Assembly: GCA_008360975.2 (NCBI GenBank)
Contig: CM039211.1
Coordinates: forward strand, 1,320,038-1,384,037
Source of the DNA: Lichenostomus cassidix
Lineage: Eukaryota; Chordata; Aves; Passeriformes; Meliphagidae
Length of the DNA: 64,000 nucleotides
Reading direction: 5' to 3'
How positions within the stretch are numbered: the stretch's first letter is position 1; the number at the start of each line of letters is the position of its first letter. A model generated the notes under the pieces. The model saw only the letters and a program-made list of their open reading frames with translations. It had not been told where the DNA came from and made no database searches. This document shows, in pieces, positions 48,300 to 59,954 of this stretch. Made by a program: the position numbers and the translations under genes.

Positions 48300-48540
48300 C
48301 TGAACATTTTTGGCACCGGGGCTCCCTCCTGGCAGCCGCTGGCGCTCGGGCTGGACGGGAGCTCTCGTCTCACCCGGAAAACCCGGGGCCGGCAGTCCTC
48401 ACGGTGGCACTAGAAAACAATTAATCACAGCTCCACGGGACCATCTGCTGCTGGTGCTGCAGCCCGGAGAGCTCCTCATGTGCGCTCCGGTCGCGCTGCG
48501 TCCCTCCGTCTGCAGAAAACTATAAAGGGGACGTCTGAAC
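48300..48540 (+). promoter_or_regulatory. CpG-rich island with TATA-like box, candidate cryptic promoter or enhancer
   Basis: GC- and CpG-rich block (gcagccgctggcgctcgggc, cacccggaaaacccggggcc, cgctccggtcgcgctgcgtc) in an otherwise CpG-poor spacer. It ends with a TATA-like element, TATAAAGGGG at 48521-48530 on +. No coding exon follows. It could drive a non-coding transcript or be a KLF4 enhancer; neither is shown by sequence alone. Confidence 0.4.
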
Positions 48541-49468
48541 TTACTCCAAAACCACTTCTGGAATACCCCCTCAATATTACTCAGCTGGGCAGATATGGAT
48601 GGTGCCTGATATCTTAATGCTTGGCAAAAGACTTTTCATGCAGCCTCCAAGCACCAGCGAGAGGTACCTCATGTTAATGCCTTCTTTCACGTTCCAGCAC
48701 CAACACCTCACCTTATTTGCCTTATATAAAACTCTAGAAATAAAAGGAAAGGGTGGGGGGGGAAAGCCAAACATCCACCAAGGCACAGCCCAACGGCTCA
48801 AACATCTGGAAACACGATTATTCTCTGCATTCAATTAGTACTGTGCTTCTTTGCTCCTGAAAATCAGTGTATGAGTTTTCCCACCTAGGAAAAAAAGGCA
48901 GTAACCCTTCCATATTTATTGCTGGAGATTCAGACAAGCCAAATTCTGCTCACGTGGCCTTGACAAAGCAGGGGCAGCTGTGTCTCTGTAAGATCTGATT
49001 CAGCCAGGTCATAAAACCTGTGAGTAGTACCTGAAAGGTAATGAAGAAGCCCTCTGTTAAGTGGGTAATGAAATGTCTGCCAAAAACAGAACGCGAGGAG
49101 GAACACAAATACAAACAGAGGTTTTCACAAGTGACTGAGGATGCAACAAGGAATGTGCAGGTATGAGGGCAGCTGGTTGTTCTGCCTCTGAGAATGAAGC
49201 CTCTTTAAAAGACGATCCTCAAGCAATAAGTTAGTGCAGCTATCGCTTTTTCTTTCTTTTTTTTTTCTGAAATGGGCAAACATTTGACATACTGTCAAAG
49301 ACGGAAGGGACAGATTTATTTCCTCCAGTGTGTTCATGCTGGCACAGCCACGGGACTCAGACCACCACACATCTTACAGGTGCTACCTAAGAGGCATATC
49401 AGTCAGTCCTGGGTGGGCAGTTCACTCCTCTGCTGGAGACAAGCAGTCTTTGAGAGTCAACTCTTGTA

Positions 49469-49536
49469 TTTAAACATTTTCCCCTGTTCATCTGAGTGTG
49501 AATTTAAACGTTTTCCCCTGTTCATCCGAGTGTGAA
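49469..49536 (+). repeat. 34-bp tandem duplication
   Basis: Units 49469-49502 and 49503-49536 both read tttaaac(a/g)ttttcccctg followed by ttcatc(t/c)gagtgtgaa. Two mismatches. Confidence 0.95.
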
Positions 49537-51348
49537 TATGGTCCACCACACACTGCCATGCCAGGCATCACTGGCTGGTCACCCACCTGAGCCACGGAAC
49601 AGCTGCAGGACCCTCACCAGAGCTGATGCACAGCCACCTCAGACCTGTTTGTGTTTTTATAAGAAAGCAGAGTGTTCTCTCATGTGGCACTGTGGAAAAC
49701 CATCTGTGCTGGCCTGGGACTTGTTGCCTTCAGGCTCCTGCTGAGACAGAACCGACTGTTCTCAGGCAGATCTTTGCTACAACTTCCAGCTCAAAACTGT
49801 CCTCGAGACACTGTCAGCTTGTCCTCAGAGTCCTCCAGAGCAGCCCTGCAGGACACCCATGACTGTGGCACCAGACACCAGAAGGGCATTTCACTGTGAA
49901 ATACTCCACAGAAGTGAAGGTTAAAGTCACATTCCTTTGGAGGATGGGGCACAAGGCCGGACACAGAGGGGATATGACCAGTGCTAGCTCATGCTGGCTC
50001 CTCAGAAAGATCCAGCCTTCCCCCCAGAACTTGCTGCTTTTCCTCCTGCAAACTTTAGGCTGAAGGTTTGGCTCCTGGCCGTTCCAGAAGCCTCTTCCAC
50101 ACAGATGGAATAAAAGTAGCAAGCTACCCTCTCTAAAAGAGTCTCAAGTGGACTTCCCCATTTAGGGTCAGTGTGTGTTAGTGCCCTTTCAGCCCAGATG
50201 GTGCCTGAAATAGTGAGGAATGCCTCAGGGACCCCAGAAAGGTGTCAAACCCAAAGATCCCAAAAAAGCCACTGGACTGCAATGACCCCACACTCCAGGG
50301 CAGCAAGTGTGTGAGGGTACAGACTTGATAGGGCTCTATTTTCCTCACTCACAAGTGCATGGAAACATACAGCACTGCAAAAGCAGTGTTTAATTGTAAG
50401 GCACAAATCCCTTCCAAAAGCAGAGTTTAACTTTCTCTGCCAAGAACATATGTATTTTGTATAGATTCAATTATATGATACAGGACAGGAAAGATTTGCC
50501 CAGATATTATGGTGATGAGTGCCACAGAAATGCCTATAGATGAATAAAAACACAGAGCAAACCCAGACATCTTCAACAGAGTATGAGGGGGGAAAAAACA
50601 AAAATCAAACAAATCCAAAGAATCAAAAAAGTCCTGCCTGGAATTTTCTACTCACTCCCTTATTTTAAAGAAAGAAGAGATCACCACCACCTCTTTTTGA
50701 CACAGGACGCAGTGCTCATTTGGGCTCACTCAAGTCAAAAGTCACAAGGTGGGCACATCTTTATTTGCATTCCCCAGTGTCTCCTTCCTGCTGCTTCTCA
50801 TCACCTGCTCATCACCTGAGAACATATTTGTGCATACTAAATAATGAGCATCGCTGGGAACCTCATGAACTTTTATGCTATTTGAATTTGGAGAAAAAAA
50901 AAATGAGCTTTCACACACCTCCCAGGTTGAAAACCCTGACCATGTTATACATTTTCTTCATTGTAATAAAGGAAATGAGATGAGGACCTACAGGGCCTGA
51001 ATGGTGATGTGTGGCTTTCTTTTTCATTGCATCCCACAGATGTGAAGAGCACTTGCCAAGCTCCTGAGTGAGGCCCTCTTGTCTCTTGATTTTTGATTCC
51101 TCTTGTCATGTTTTTGACAAATTTTGACAACTTCTCTGTTCAGCAAAGTGTTTTGTCATTTTGCTCCCACCACAAGGCTCCAAGGACTGGATCTTCACGA
51201 ACAGCACTGAGGCATAAAGTGAGAATCCCATCTCCCAAACAAAACTATTCCACAGCACAACTGCAAATTCCATAGCACTGAGCTGGTAATGTTAAATGCT
51301 GTCATTGTAATCACAGCATGGGGGAGAGAGGAAGAGAGGAAAGGAGAG

Positions 51349-51403
51349 CAAGGTTGGACTCAATGATCTCAGAGATCTTTTCCAACATTAATGATTCTGT
51401 GGA
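51349..51403 (+). mobile_element. CR1 3'-terminal fragment, about 55 bp
   Basis: Reads gcaaggttggactcaatgat, ctcagagatcttttccaaca, then ttaatgattctgtgg. This is the last ~50 bases of a CR1 element, including one ATTCTGTG tail unit. It is severely 5'-truncated and runs straight into the pentanucleotide array. Confidence 0.85.
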
Positions 51404-51567
51404 AGAGGAGAGGAGAGGAGAGGAGAGGAGAGGAGAGGAGAGGAGAGGAGAGGAGAGGAGAGGAGAGGAGAGGGAGAGGAGAGGAGAGGAGAGGAGAGGA
51501 GAGGAGAGGAGAGGAGAGGAGAGGAGAGGAGAGGAGAGGAGAGGAGAGGAGAGGAGAGGAGAGGAGA
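51404..51567 (+). repeat. (AGGAG)n pentanucleotide array, about 33 copies
   Basis: About 164 bases of pure-purine GGAGA units, perfect except for one extra G near 51472-51474 that shifts the register. The ORFs in several frames ([18 protein letters not shown]) are repeat artefacts. Such arrays are usually length-polymorphic and hard to assemble. Confidence 0.97.
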
Positions 51568-54500
51568 CCTACCATACTTCAAAGAACTATCATCTGCTGT
51601 AACCCAAACCAGCTGTGTGCTTGAGATATTTGTATATGAAGGGGGAGGAAATCAGAGCAGCTGTTACTCCATCGAGCACTGCTGAGCCATTTTGTCTGCC
51701 TGTAAATTTTCCTCCTACCAACCTCCTGTTTTCACATCCCTGTCTTGGGAGCCACGCAGGCAGTGGCAGAGGGGACCCTGTATGCCTCCAAGTGCTGGCT
51801 GTTAGTCCTGCCTGGGAAAGGAGAGTCACAGCACTTATCCTGGGACGTTTGTCTTTCTGCTGTCACCCAGCTCTCAGTAGCCAGGCAGTGCAAAGCAACA
51901 GGCAGGAAAGACTGAAAAAAATCTGCTGAGTGACTTCCCTGTGCTTCCTTCCCTGAGGAAATTCATGCACCTAGTTTTATATATGATATACATCTGCAGA
52001 GGAAGAGATTTCTGTATTCTGCTTCTGTGCTGCCTAGTGGGATGTGGTCATGGGCAGTCAGTATTTATTTCAATTACTAACTTGGGCAGAGTTATTAAAT
52101 GTAAACTGTGGCACCTTATGTTTAGCGCAAAATAAGATGCTGGGAGAAGTCAGTCAGAGAAAACCTCTGACTTAACACAGCGGTTTGGCCAATCCTTAAA
52201 TCATTCCTTTGCTCTGTATTCTCCCATACCTCCCTTCCCCCTGCCTCCCTTCCCCCCTCCTTTGCCTCGTTCACACACAGCTTCCAGTGCTGGACCCCAA
52301 AGATTCAGATCTTAAACTTTTTCAAAGTGCTACCTATTTATATATAATGCTTTGGATTTGCTTATGCAGTTCATTTGTATAGCCTCAAATCAGCATAAAC
52401 CCTAACCTCATCTTACCAAGGGGATTTACCTGCAACCAAATGAATTTGGTTTGGTAATGAAGTAGTCGGATTCCCAGACAGCCCTGATACACCTTGATCA
52501 CTTCTTAGAAAGAGATTTCTCTCACCTGGAATGAATTTCTGTACCCAGTACAAAAGGACACTGCATTTTTGACACTTGGTGTGCAAAACCTAGGACACAA
52601 CAGCAGGGAAAGATGTGCAGAAACAAGGTTTTGAATGTGTAATCAAGGAGAAAAATCTGGAGTTAGGTTTGGGCCAATAAACATTGCTGTGGTCAGTTTC
52701 CCTCTACATGTAACAGTAAACATAACAGTAGCAAATACACAAACCCCACAATTATTAATAACGCCTCAGTAATGAAGGTGTACAAATAAATAATGAGCTA
52801 TTCCAGCCTGTGTGGATGTTTAGGTACATGAGCTGGAAAACATTTTGACAAACAGTGTACTCATGAATCTTTACAAGATGTAACAAAGAAAATTCTGAAA
52901 AGCATTTTTTTCAGTTTTGAATAAAATGTGGAGAAATACCCACCCTTAAACAAAAAAGGATTGATGGAAAGGGCTTCTCAGATATCCTGGAAATAATAAA
53001 AAAAACAACCCAGTAAACCAAAACATCATGTAAATATTGACTGAAATATAATATTATGCTAAATATCCTGGCATTCTTCCAGTCTACAGTAGACTAGATT
53101 AACTCATCCATATGCACAAATCTCATATTTACTTTCTCTTCACAAATTCATTAAAAAACATAACCAAAGTCAAATCCTTCCAGCCTTTGGTAGTACACAA
53201 TGAAACTAAAGATTGATTTAGAGCTGGAGGTTTGATCCTTTCCTTCCCTGCAGTATGTAGGAAAGGGGAAACAGCAGGAGTCTGGAAGGCAGCAGCATCA
53301 GAAACTACAGGAAAGAGATACTTTTTCTTCTTGTCCCCCCACCTATATTTTTAGGCTAGGTCATAATTAATCACGGAACTCCTTGCCACAAGGTCCCTCA
53401 GAAGCCAGAAGCTCAGGAAGGCACCAAAGAGGATCAAATATTTATTAAGTGGAATCTGCAGAGCTACAGCATAAAATAAACACAGGTTGGAAAGGCATCT
53501 GTGCTCCTCAGGCTCCTGAGCTTGAACAAACCTGTAATCATCCGGCCTCCCTGTAAGGGAGTTTTCCAGGGATAGCCAAGTGGGATCACCCCAGAGACAC
53601 CCATCACAGGGCTACTTGTGCCTTACAGACCCATTTCTGGCCAGTGGCTGGGACAGAACCCATGGCCAGACAAAAGTGACCACTGCCCTGCCCTGTGCTC
53701 CTCTGCTCCTCTGCTGCACCATGATTACAAGTTGTTCTCTTTGCACAGTGAGCTTTGGCAGTGAGTTTTACATTGTGAAAACGAGAACCTTGTCAAAGCA
53801 AATGCTGGTCAGAAGGTGTTTGCAGAAGGAAGGTAGTCAAACATCTTGTACAGGTGACAGCAGCATTGTAATGCTCCCCAAAGCTGAAGAGAGCACGAAC
53901 AGTTACTGGGGAGGCAGGAAGGCTGAAAGCAGTGAAATAATTTTGCTTTCCACTGGAAAGCATTTTGATGTTTTGAAACACAAATAATAATCTGCAGCAC
54001 AGCTAACAAGTTCAGCCATCCTTTGTCAGCCAGGGGAGTCTGCTGCTGAAACAGTGTGCTGTGGGAACAGAGAATGGACAGCCAAACCTTGTACATCGCA
54101 GTGCATCCCTTTGGGTAGCCCTCTTAGGTTGCCAACTGTGTTATTGAATCAGTATGTTTCGAGTCTAAACAGGATAAAACCTCGTCCAGAGGTTAGAAAG
54201 TAAATCCCAATATGCTTCAGTAATTGCCCCTAGTATTCAGTGTTGCCCCTAGTATTATACCAACATATTATTATCAGAAAAGAGGAACATAACAATGATG
54301 GATGCTAAGCCCCCAGGACATCCCCAAACTGGAAGACCCTAGATGAGATTTGGACACCAAACAGTGCTGATTCAATGGCATCCTCCCAGAGGCCTTGTGT
54401 GTGAATCAAACTCATGCAGAAACCTCAAGAAGCAGTTTTTCACACATGAAAAAAACACTCTGCAGAATTTCTACATGGCAGAAAGTGCAGGGTGGCAAAA

Positions 54501-54599
54501 ACCTGGGGAGTCAGGTTTTCTCGCGTGGCAACTGCAGGCCTGGTTCCTGAGGCCAGCAAAATCAGAGAGCTTTCCCGTGCCTTTGTGGGGTATAAGGGC
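51568..54599. other. Intergenic, no gene found
   Basis: Contains a pyrimidine-rich stretch at about 52223-52270 and a possible old CR1 relic at 53365-53475. The 135-codon ORF at 53580-53987 has no recognisable domain. Confidence 0.55.
53365..53475 (+). mobile_element. Possible ancient CR1/L3-type relic
   Basis: Contains ggaactccttgccacaaggt followed by agaagccagaagctcagg, caccaaagaggatcaaatat and gtggaatctgcagagctac. This parallels a CR1-family 3' region (ggaactccttgccacaggat, gaggccaagagctt, a rattggacatttat block, then cagagttac). Highly diverged; low confidence. Confidence 0.4.
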
Positions 54600-55497
54600 A
54601 AAGCACACCCAAGACTCTGCTCCAGCTGTCCCTGTGGGGTTCCAGAGGGCTCCACTGTCACCCCTGTGCTCCTCAGCATCTTCATAAATGACCTGGACAC
54701 GGAACTGGAAGGGATATTGAGCAAGGCCACAGGTGATACAAAATTGAGAGGAGCTGTTGAGTCCCTCAGGGGCAGACAGGCCCTGCACAGAGACCTTGAC
54801 AAATGGACTGGGAAATCACCAACTGTATGGAGTTTAAAAAGGGAAAGTGCTGGATTCTGAACCTGGGGTGGACTTGGGGGTGCTGGTCAGTGGGCAGCTG
54901 GACATGAACCAGCAGTGCCCTGCAGCCAGCAGGGACAGCCCTATCCTGGGGCTCAGGCCCAGCATGGCCGGCCGGGCCAGGGAGGGATTGTCCTGCTCTG
55001 CTCTAGGCTGGGGAGGCCTCAGCTGAATGTTGTGTGCAGTCCTGGGCAGCACAGTGTAAAACAGACATTAAACTGTCAGACAGTGTGCACAGGAGGCCAT
55101 GGGGATGGGTAAGGGCCTGCAGGGGAAGCTTTGTGAGGAGCAGCTGAGGGCACTTGGTGTGTTCAGCTGGAGGAGACTGAGGGGAAACCTCACTGCAGTT
55201 ACAGCTGCTGGTGAGGGGAGAGGAGGGACAGGGACTGAGCTCTGCTCTCTGGGCACCAGGGGCCCAGGGAATGGCCTCAAGTTGTGTCAGGGATGTTTAG
55301 GTTGGATATCAGGAAATTTTCTTCCCCCACAAGGTGTCTGGGCCCTGGAACAGCTCCCCAGGGAATGGGCACAGCATCAGCCTGACAGAGAAGAATTTGG
55401 TCAATACTCTTGGGTACATGGTGGGACTCAGGGATGGTCCTGTGCAGGGCCAGGAGTTGGACTTGATGGTCCTTGCAGGTCTCTTCCAACTCAGCTT
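54600..55497 (+). mobile_element. CR1 LINE with reverse-transcriptase remnant and 3' UTR, about 0.9 kb
   Basis: The + frame at 54600-54860 encodes a decayed CR1 reverse-transcriptase C-terminal part: GVPEGSTVTPVLLSIFINDL, then a block GILSKATGDTKLRGAVESL where the catalytic FADD position reads ATGD, then a stop at 54858-54860. Nucleotide similarity to the ORF continues to about 55290 (gagcagctgagggcacttgg, tcagctggaggagactgagg), now frame-broken. It ends with a 3' UTR containing gttggacttgatggtccttg and caggtctcttccaactcagc. The degraded YADD-type motif and stops mean it cannot be active. Confidence 0.88.
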
Positions 55498-55849
55498 ATT
55501 CTGTGATTCTGTGATTCTGTGATTCTCTGTCTCTGTGATTCTGTGATTCTGTGATTCTGTGATTCTGTGATTCTGTGATTCTGTGGCCCTGTGATTCTGT
55601 GATTCCGTGGCCCTGTGATTCTGTGATTTGGTGGCTCTGTGATTCTGTGATTCTATGATTCTGTGATTCTGTGATTCTGTGATTCTGTGGCCCTGTGATT
55701 CTGTGATTCCGTGGCTCTGTGATTCTGTGATTTGGTGGCTCTGTGATTCTGTGATTCTGTGATTCTGTGATTCTGTGATTCTGTGGCCCTGTGATTCTGT
55801 GATTCCGTGGCTCTGTGATTCTGTGATTTGGTGGCTCTGTGATTCTGTG
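55498..55849 (+). repeat. Expanded CR1 tail: (ATTCTGTG)n array with higher-order structure, about 44 units
   Basis: CR1 elements normally end with one to a few copies of an 8-bp unit ATTCTRTG. Here the tail is about 350 bases long. Variant units (GGCCCTGT, ATTCCGTG, ATTTGGTG, GGCTCTGT) recur in a fixed order, giving blocks that start at about 55577, 55681 and 55777. The spacings are 104 and 96 bases, both multiples of eight. The long reverse ORF with NHRITES-type repeats is a reading of this array, not a gene. Confidence 0.93.
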
Positions 55850-56639
55850 CCACTGAGACATGCACAAGAGACTCTGAGCACCTAGAGGAGCCTCCCAGTA
55901 AATGAACCCCTGCCTGCTGGTGGTGTGGCATTTCCTGACAGATCATTCCTAACTGCTGTGGCAGTGGGGTAAATCGCTCTGGATTACTGCGGGATACCTG
56001 TTTTCAAAATTAAAGGCCTTCAACCAAATAACACAGGAAGCTGGATTATTTTGTTGAATAAAGCCTGAAAGTTTAACAGTGGAGAACTTGAATGGCAAGA
56101 TTTAAGCAAGCCTTAGCTTGTGCTTGATAAACAAGCACGCTGTACCCAAAGCAAAACCATGCAAAACTTTTCAGGGTTGCAGCAAGATGGCTGTGATAGC
56201 AGCACATGATTACCCTTCTGCTCACCCAGGTTTCACAGTGAAAAGCAGTCTGGCGTGTTCCATGTTCCCTAAAACATCTTCTTCTTCTTAATTAGCAAGT
56301 CATGAGGTTGACCCCAAGCTAGCCAGGTCTGTGTGAAAATCACCATCTCGGTTACAAAAGAAGTCACAACTCCAAGAGTGGAAAACATTACTGAAGGGAA
56401 AATGCAGCTGCCTAATGCCTCTTGTGAGTAGCTATTAGGGCCGCCTGTCTCCTGTAAAACTCTGGGAACGCATGCTCTAAATATAGAACAAACATTAATA
56501 AAGCACAAGCCACTTTTTCCCCTCCTGTCTTTCACACCATTAAGGTTCTAGCCTTGAGGGCTCACAGGTATGCATCCAAAGGTGAAAAGAGACTAACAGA
56601 TACCTATATGCATCCAGGGTGGAGAACAAGGCTGCAGAA

Positions 56640-56800
56640 ACACCACCACCGCCCACTTCCACGCCAGCAGACAATTTCTGCGCTCGGTGGCAATGCCTTC
56701 AGCAGTAATGAAAATGTTCCCGGTAAAGTCACGGCAAGAGCGAAGGGCAGACGAAACGTGAGTCATCCAGGTGTACGCAGAAGGGGAATGTGGGTGTGTT
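56640..56800. promoter_or_regulatory. Candidate KLF4 downstream regulatory element with AP-1 site
   Basis: CpG-bearing patch (ctgcgctcggtggcaatgcc, ggtaaagtcacggcaagagc, gacgaaacg) with the AP-1/TRE consensus TGAGTCA at 56759-56765. About 3.2 kb beyond the predicted KLF4 poly(A) site. Regulatory role is inferred only from composition and the motif. Confidence 0.35.
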
Positions 56801-56974
56801 ACCCTGTGGCTCCCAGCCAATGTGACCTCAATTAAATTTCAGTGAATGATGGGCCTTCCCCTCTCTAAGCACATACTCATCTCCTGGTCTCCAGAGATAT
56901 ACCCACTGAACCTAAACACAGCTATTTAATCTGGGGAGCTCTCCTGGCAAGCCTGAGCCAACACGTGGCAGCAC

Positions 56975-56994
56975 TGGTGGTGGTGGTGGTGGTG
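56975..56994 (+). repeat. (TGG)n trinucleotide repeat
   Basis: About six uninterrupted TGG units in ggcagcactggtggtgg followed by tggtggtggtg. Confidence 0.95.
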
Positions 56995-59585
56995 TTCCTC
57001 TTCCTCTCCGTATCAGTTTTGCTCACCATAGCTTGGGTTTACTTCCTCCTACCAGCATTTCCACCAGATCCAGATTGCTGCCAGAATCCTACAGTGTAAC
57101 TTCTGGTCTGTTCGTCCCCATTTGCAGCCCATTCCTATTCTCCTGATGCCTTAGAGCACACAACCCAATCCCACTCAGGGGAGGAAACCAGGGACAAATA
57201 CAGGTTAATTTGGAAATTCTTGCACTCAAATGCCGTTAAAAGCGCTTGCCAGGGACTCCAGTGAAAGCAGGCTAGCTCCCAGATCCAGCACACTCCCATA
57301 GGAAACCTGTGTAAACTAATTCTGTCGAAACCGTTAGCACTCGGGGTGATTAACCGCAGGAGTCTCTGATCTTTCCTTATTAAAGAGAAGGAGAATGAAA
57401 TTCACTGATTCATATCAGCTTAATATAAATCCTTGTGAGATTCAGCAGCTCAGCTGTGGCAGGATCTGGTAACCACCATGGGGGAAAAGAAAACTCTTGA
57501 GAATACCCCTCCACATGGCAGGGGGTGGCTGAAGCCATTTCTGCTGGGTCACAGTCAAACCCAGACTCTCGGCCTGGTGTGCAGCAGACAAGTGCACAGA
57601 AGAGCTGCGGCTCTGCGAAGATTTTTACTCTGATGCCACTTTTGAATACTTGGCACTCGGCAGGCAGGCATGTGCCATCTTGTTTTAAACAGCTCCATCT
57701 ACACATGCTAAGTGTACTCCGGAGAGATTTGGGCTAGGGGTGAGCAGGATTAAGGACGGCTGTAGTTTGACTGCAGAGATAACTCCCTGCCGCAAGAGCT
57801 TTGCCTTCAGTGTGAAATAGTGCTCTGGGGCAGCTCTGGAGGTGCTCACCCCATGTCAGAGAGGCTACCCTAATAACCTCAAACCCTGACTTTAGATGCC
57901 CCAGCAAAGTGGCACATGAGTACAGCTTTAGCAACGCTAAACAAATCTTGTTTTTCAAGACATACTTACAAGACTGCTCGGTGTTTTACATATGTTTTTA
58001 CGAGATACGCTTTTGATACATGTGTTGTTTCCTGCATCCATGTGCAATCCTGCACCTAAGTGCAACTCCAGGATGACAGACACAATGAAACAGGTGGCAA
58101 AACACAGCGTGCTGTTATCCAGCTCTACACCAGAGCACTGCTCATTTCAGTGTTTTCCCCCAGAGACCTCCTTAAGAGTAAGGACTGCCTCTCATGGGTT
58201 GCATGCTTACAGCAAAAGTGAGCACTGGCTCCTGTCCCAAAAAGTATAGGACTAGCAATTTGGAAATGGTTAAAGACGCAGCAGCATTTCCTTTTAGATA
58301 CGGTTACAATCTCATCCCTTTCAGTCTGGAAATTCATACAAGAGGCCAGCTTGGCTAGGATCAGGGAAAAAAAGGAATTAAAAAAATCAAGTGAAGTGGG
58401 GAACAATGCCCTGTTTCAAGAATGCCATTGTTCATGCAACTAGAAACCTAGGGTCCATAAAAACATCAAGCAAGAAACTGAAGTTGGCTGAAGCAGATAA
58501 TGCCTTACTAAATGCTAGAGCGTCTTACAAAATTCCTAAGGGAGCATAATGACAGAATGCTTGAAAAGCAAAAGAAACCAGTTTCTCAGATGAAATCTTC
58601 AGATTTCAGTACGTACAGATGTGTTAGAACACAGACCTTGCACAGAGTTCTGAACGGCAGCATTACAAGGAGATTCTACACCTTCCAAGCATGCCCCGGA
58701 ATTATCGGATGGGACAACACTTCAGGCCCTCAGCACATGCCAACTTCAACGCTGACCTTGGATCTCTCATCCAGAATCCACAGGCAGAGCAGCAGAAGAG
58801 GTGAAAAAATGACTGGTTTAATTGTAAAAAAGTTTTCACATGGAAAGAGCTCCAGATAAAGGATGACTCATAACTTTAATTTAGCTTTAAATACTGCTAT
58901 TTGCAAACCAAACAAGACATTCCCTACTCCCTGTGTTACCTATAAACCAAATCAACAAAGATAGCTTTCAGCTGAACAAAGCATGCCTAGGCGATAAGGG
59001 GTGAGAAATATTTTCTGCATCGTTATATTACTTGCACAAACTTAGGAGAAATGGCACCAGTCCCCACACAAACACCACATTAAAATATGAACTTTGGTAG
59101 CATTCCGAAGGCACATTCGGACACAAAAATTTGATATTGCCACTTTGTTTTAACGGCTGCAAAGATACAAAGCCTCCTGCCTGCTATTTTTTCCTCAGCT
59201 TTATTGGACACTACATACACCCAAATTCCTATCTGACAGATATTTCAAACTAGCTGAAGAAGAATAGTTTTTTCCTTTAAAGAAGAGTAGTGAAAAAACA
59301 GGTCGTTTACCCAGCAGTCATGTGGAAATCGCCTGTTTGCTACACATTCTGTAAGGTAGCTGACTGGATTCTCCCAGGACAGAGGAGGTTTCAAAAGAAA
59401 ACTGTGTGCAGGTGATGGTTACAGTGTTTGGTGCACACTTTCTTTATTCTCCTGGCCAGGTTTATTCTTTGCTCAGCATTACTCAGTGGGTTTTCCTTTG
59501 CTCACACTAACGTGGTTACACCGACTTGCTAAGAAATCCAAGGCAATGAAGCTGGGAATCCTTCATTGCTGGAAAGATTGCTACC

Positions 59586-59613
59586 AAAAAAAAAAAAAAA
59601 AAAAAAAAAAAAA
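59586..59613 (+). repeat. 28-base poly(A) run
   Basis: Uninterrupted A run, about 340 bases beyond the predicted KLF4 poly(A) site. No retrocopy body or target-site duplication recognised next to it, so simple slippage is the likeliest origin. Confidence 0.95.
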
Positions 59614-59954
59614 TTAAAATTCTAGAATTTGTTATCATCAAATGCACAAAGTCCTGTATCTCCAGCAGAAGTGTGTCCCCTAAAAAAATAAACGTGAATT
59701 ACTTTAAAAATGGTAAATTACAGTTTCACCACACAGGTGAGATAAGTGGCAATTCAATATTCCGACCAAAACCTTTCTTCTTCCCTAAAAAGAGACGTTA
59801 CATCAGCACTGCAGTTACACAATCCTGTCTTTCAGAGTCTTAAGACTACAAGTGTTTGCCACCACCTACTCCTTGCTTTGGTAAACTCAACCACCAACAA
59901 ATACCTAACAAACTCTCTTTGGCCATGTCCATGCACAGAAAAAAACTAGAGCAA

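Larger units (their letters stand above)
47927..51348. other. Intergenic, no gene found; CpG-rich island inside
   Basis: Non-coding apart from the island at 48300-48540. A 34-bp tandem duplication lies at 49469-49536 and a T run at about 49257-49267. Reverse and forward ORFs at 47861-48525 overlap the CpG-rich island and reflect its composition. Confidence 0.55.
55850..59954. other. Intergenic spacer downstream of KLF4, no gene found
   Basis: Contains a candidate element with an AP-1 site (56640-56800), a (TGG)n run at 56975-56994, and a 28-base A run at 59586-59613. Otherwise unique sequence, some of it moderately CpG-bearing near 57.2-57.4 kb. Small ORFs have no recognisable product. Confidence 0.55.

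Noticed and set aside
51318..51624. RGEER / LLSSP repeat proteins
   Set aside because: Readings of the (AGGAG)n microsatellite in different frames.
55309..55881. 190-codon reverse ORF with NHRITES-type repeats (and two other open frames)
   Set aside because: It is the translation of the (ATTCTGTG)n CR1 tail array; an 8-bp unit read in any stop-free frame yields such repeats.
59586..59613. Poly(A) run as the tail of a processed pseudogene
   Set aside because: No recognisable coding or RNA body upstream and no target-site duplications seen.
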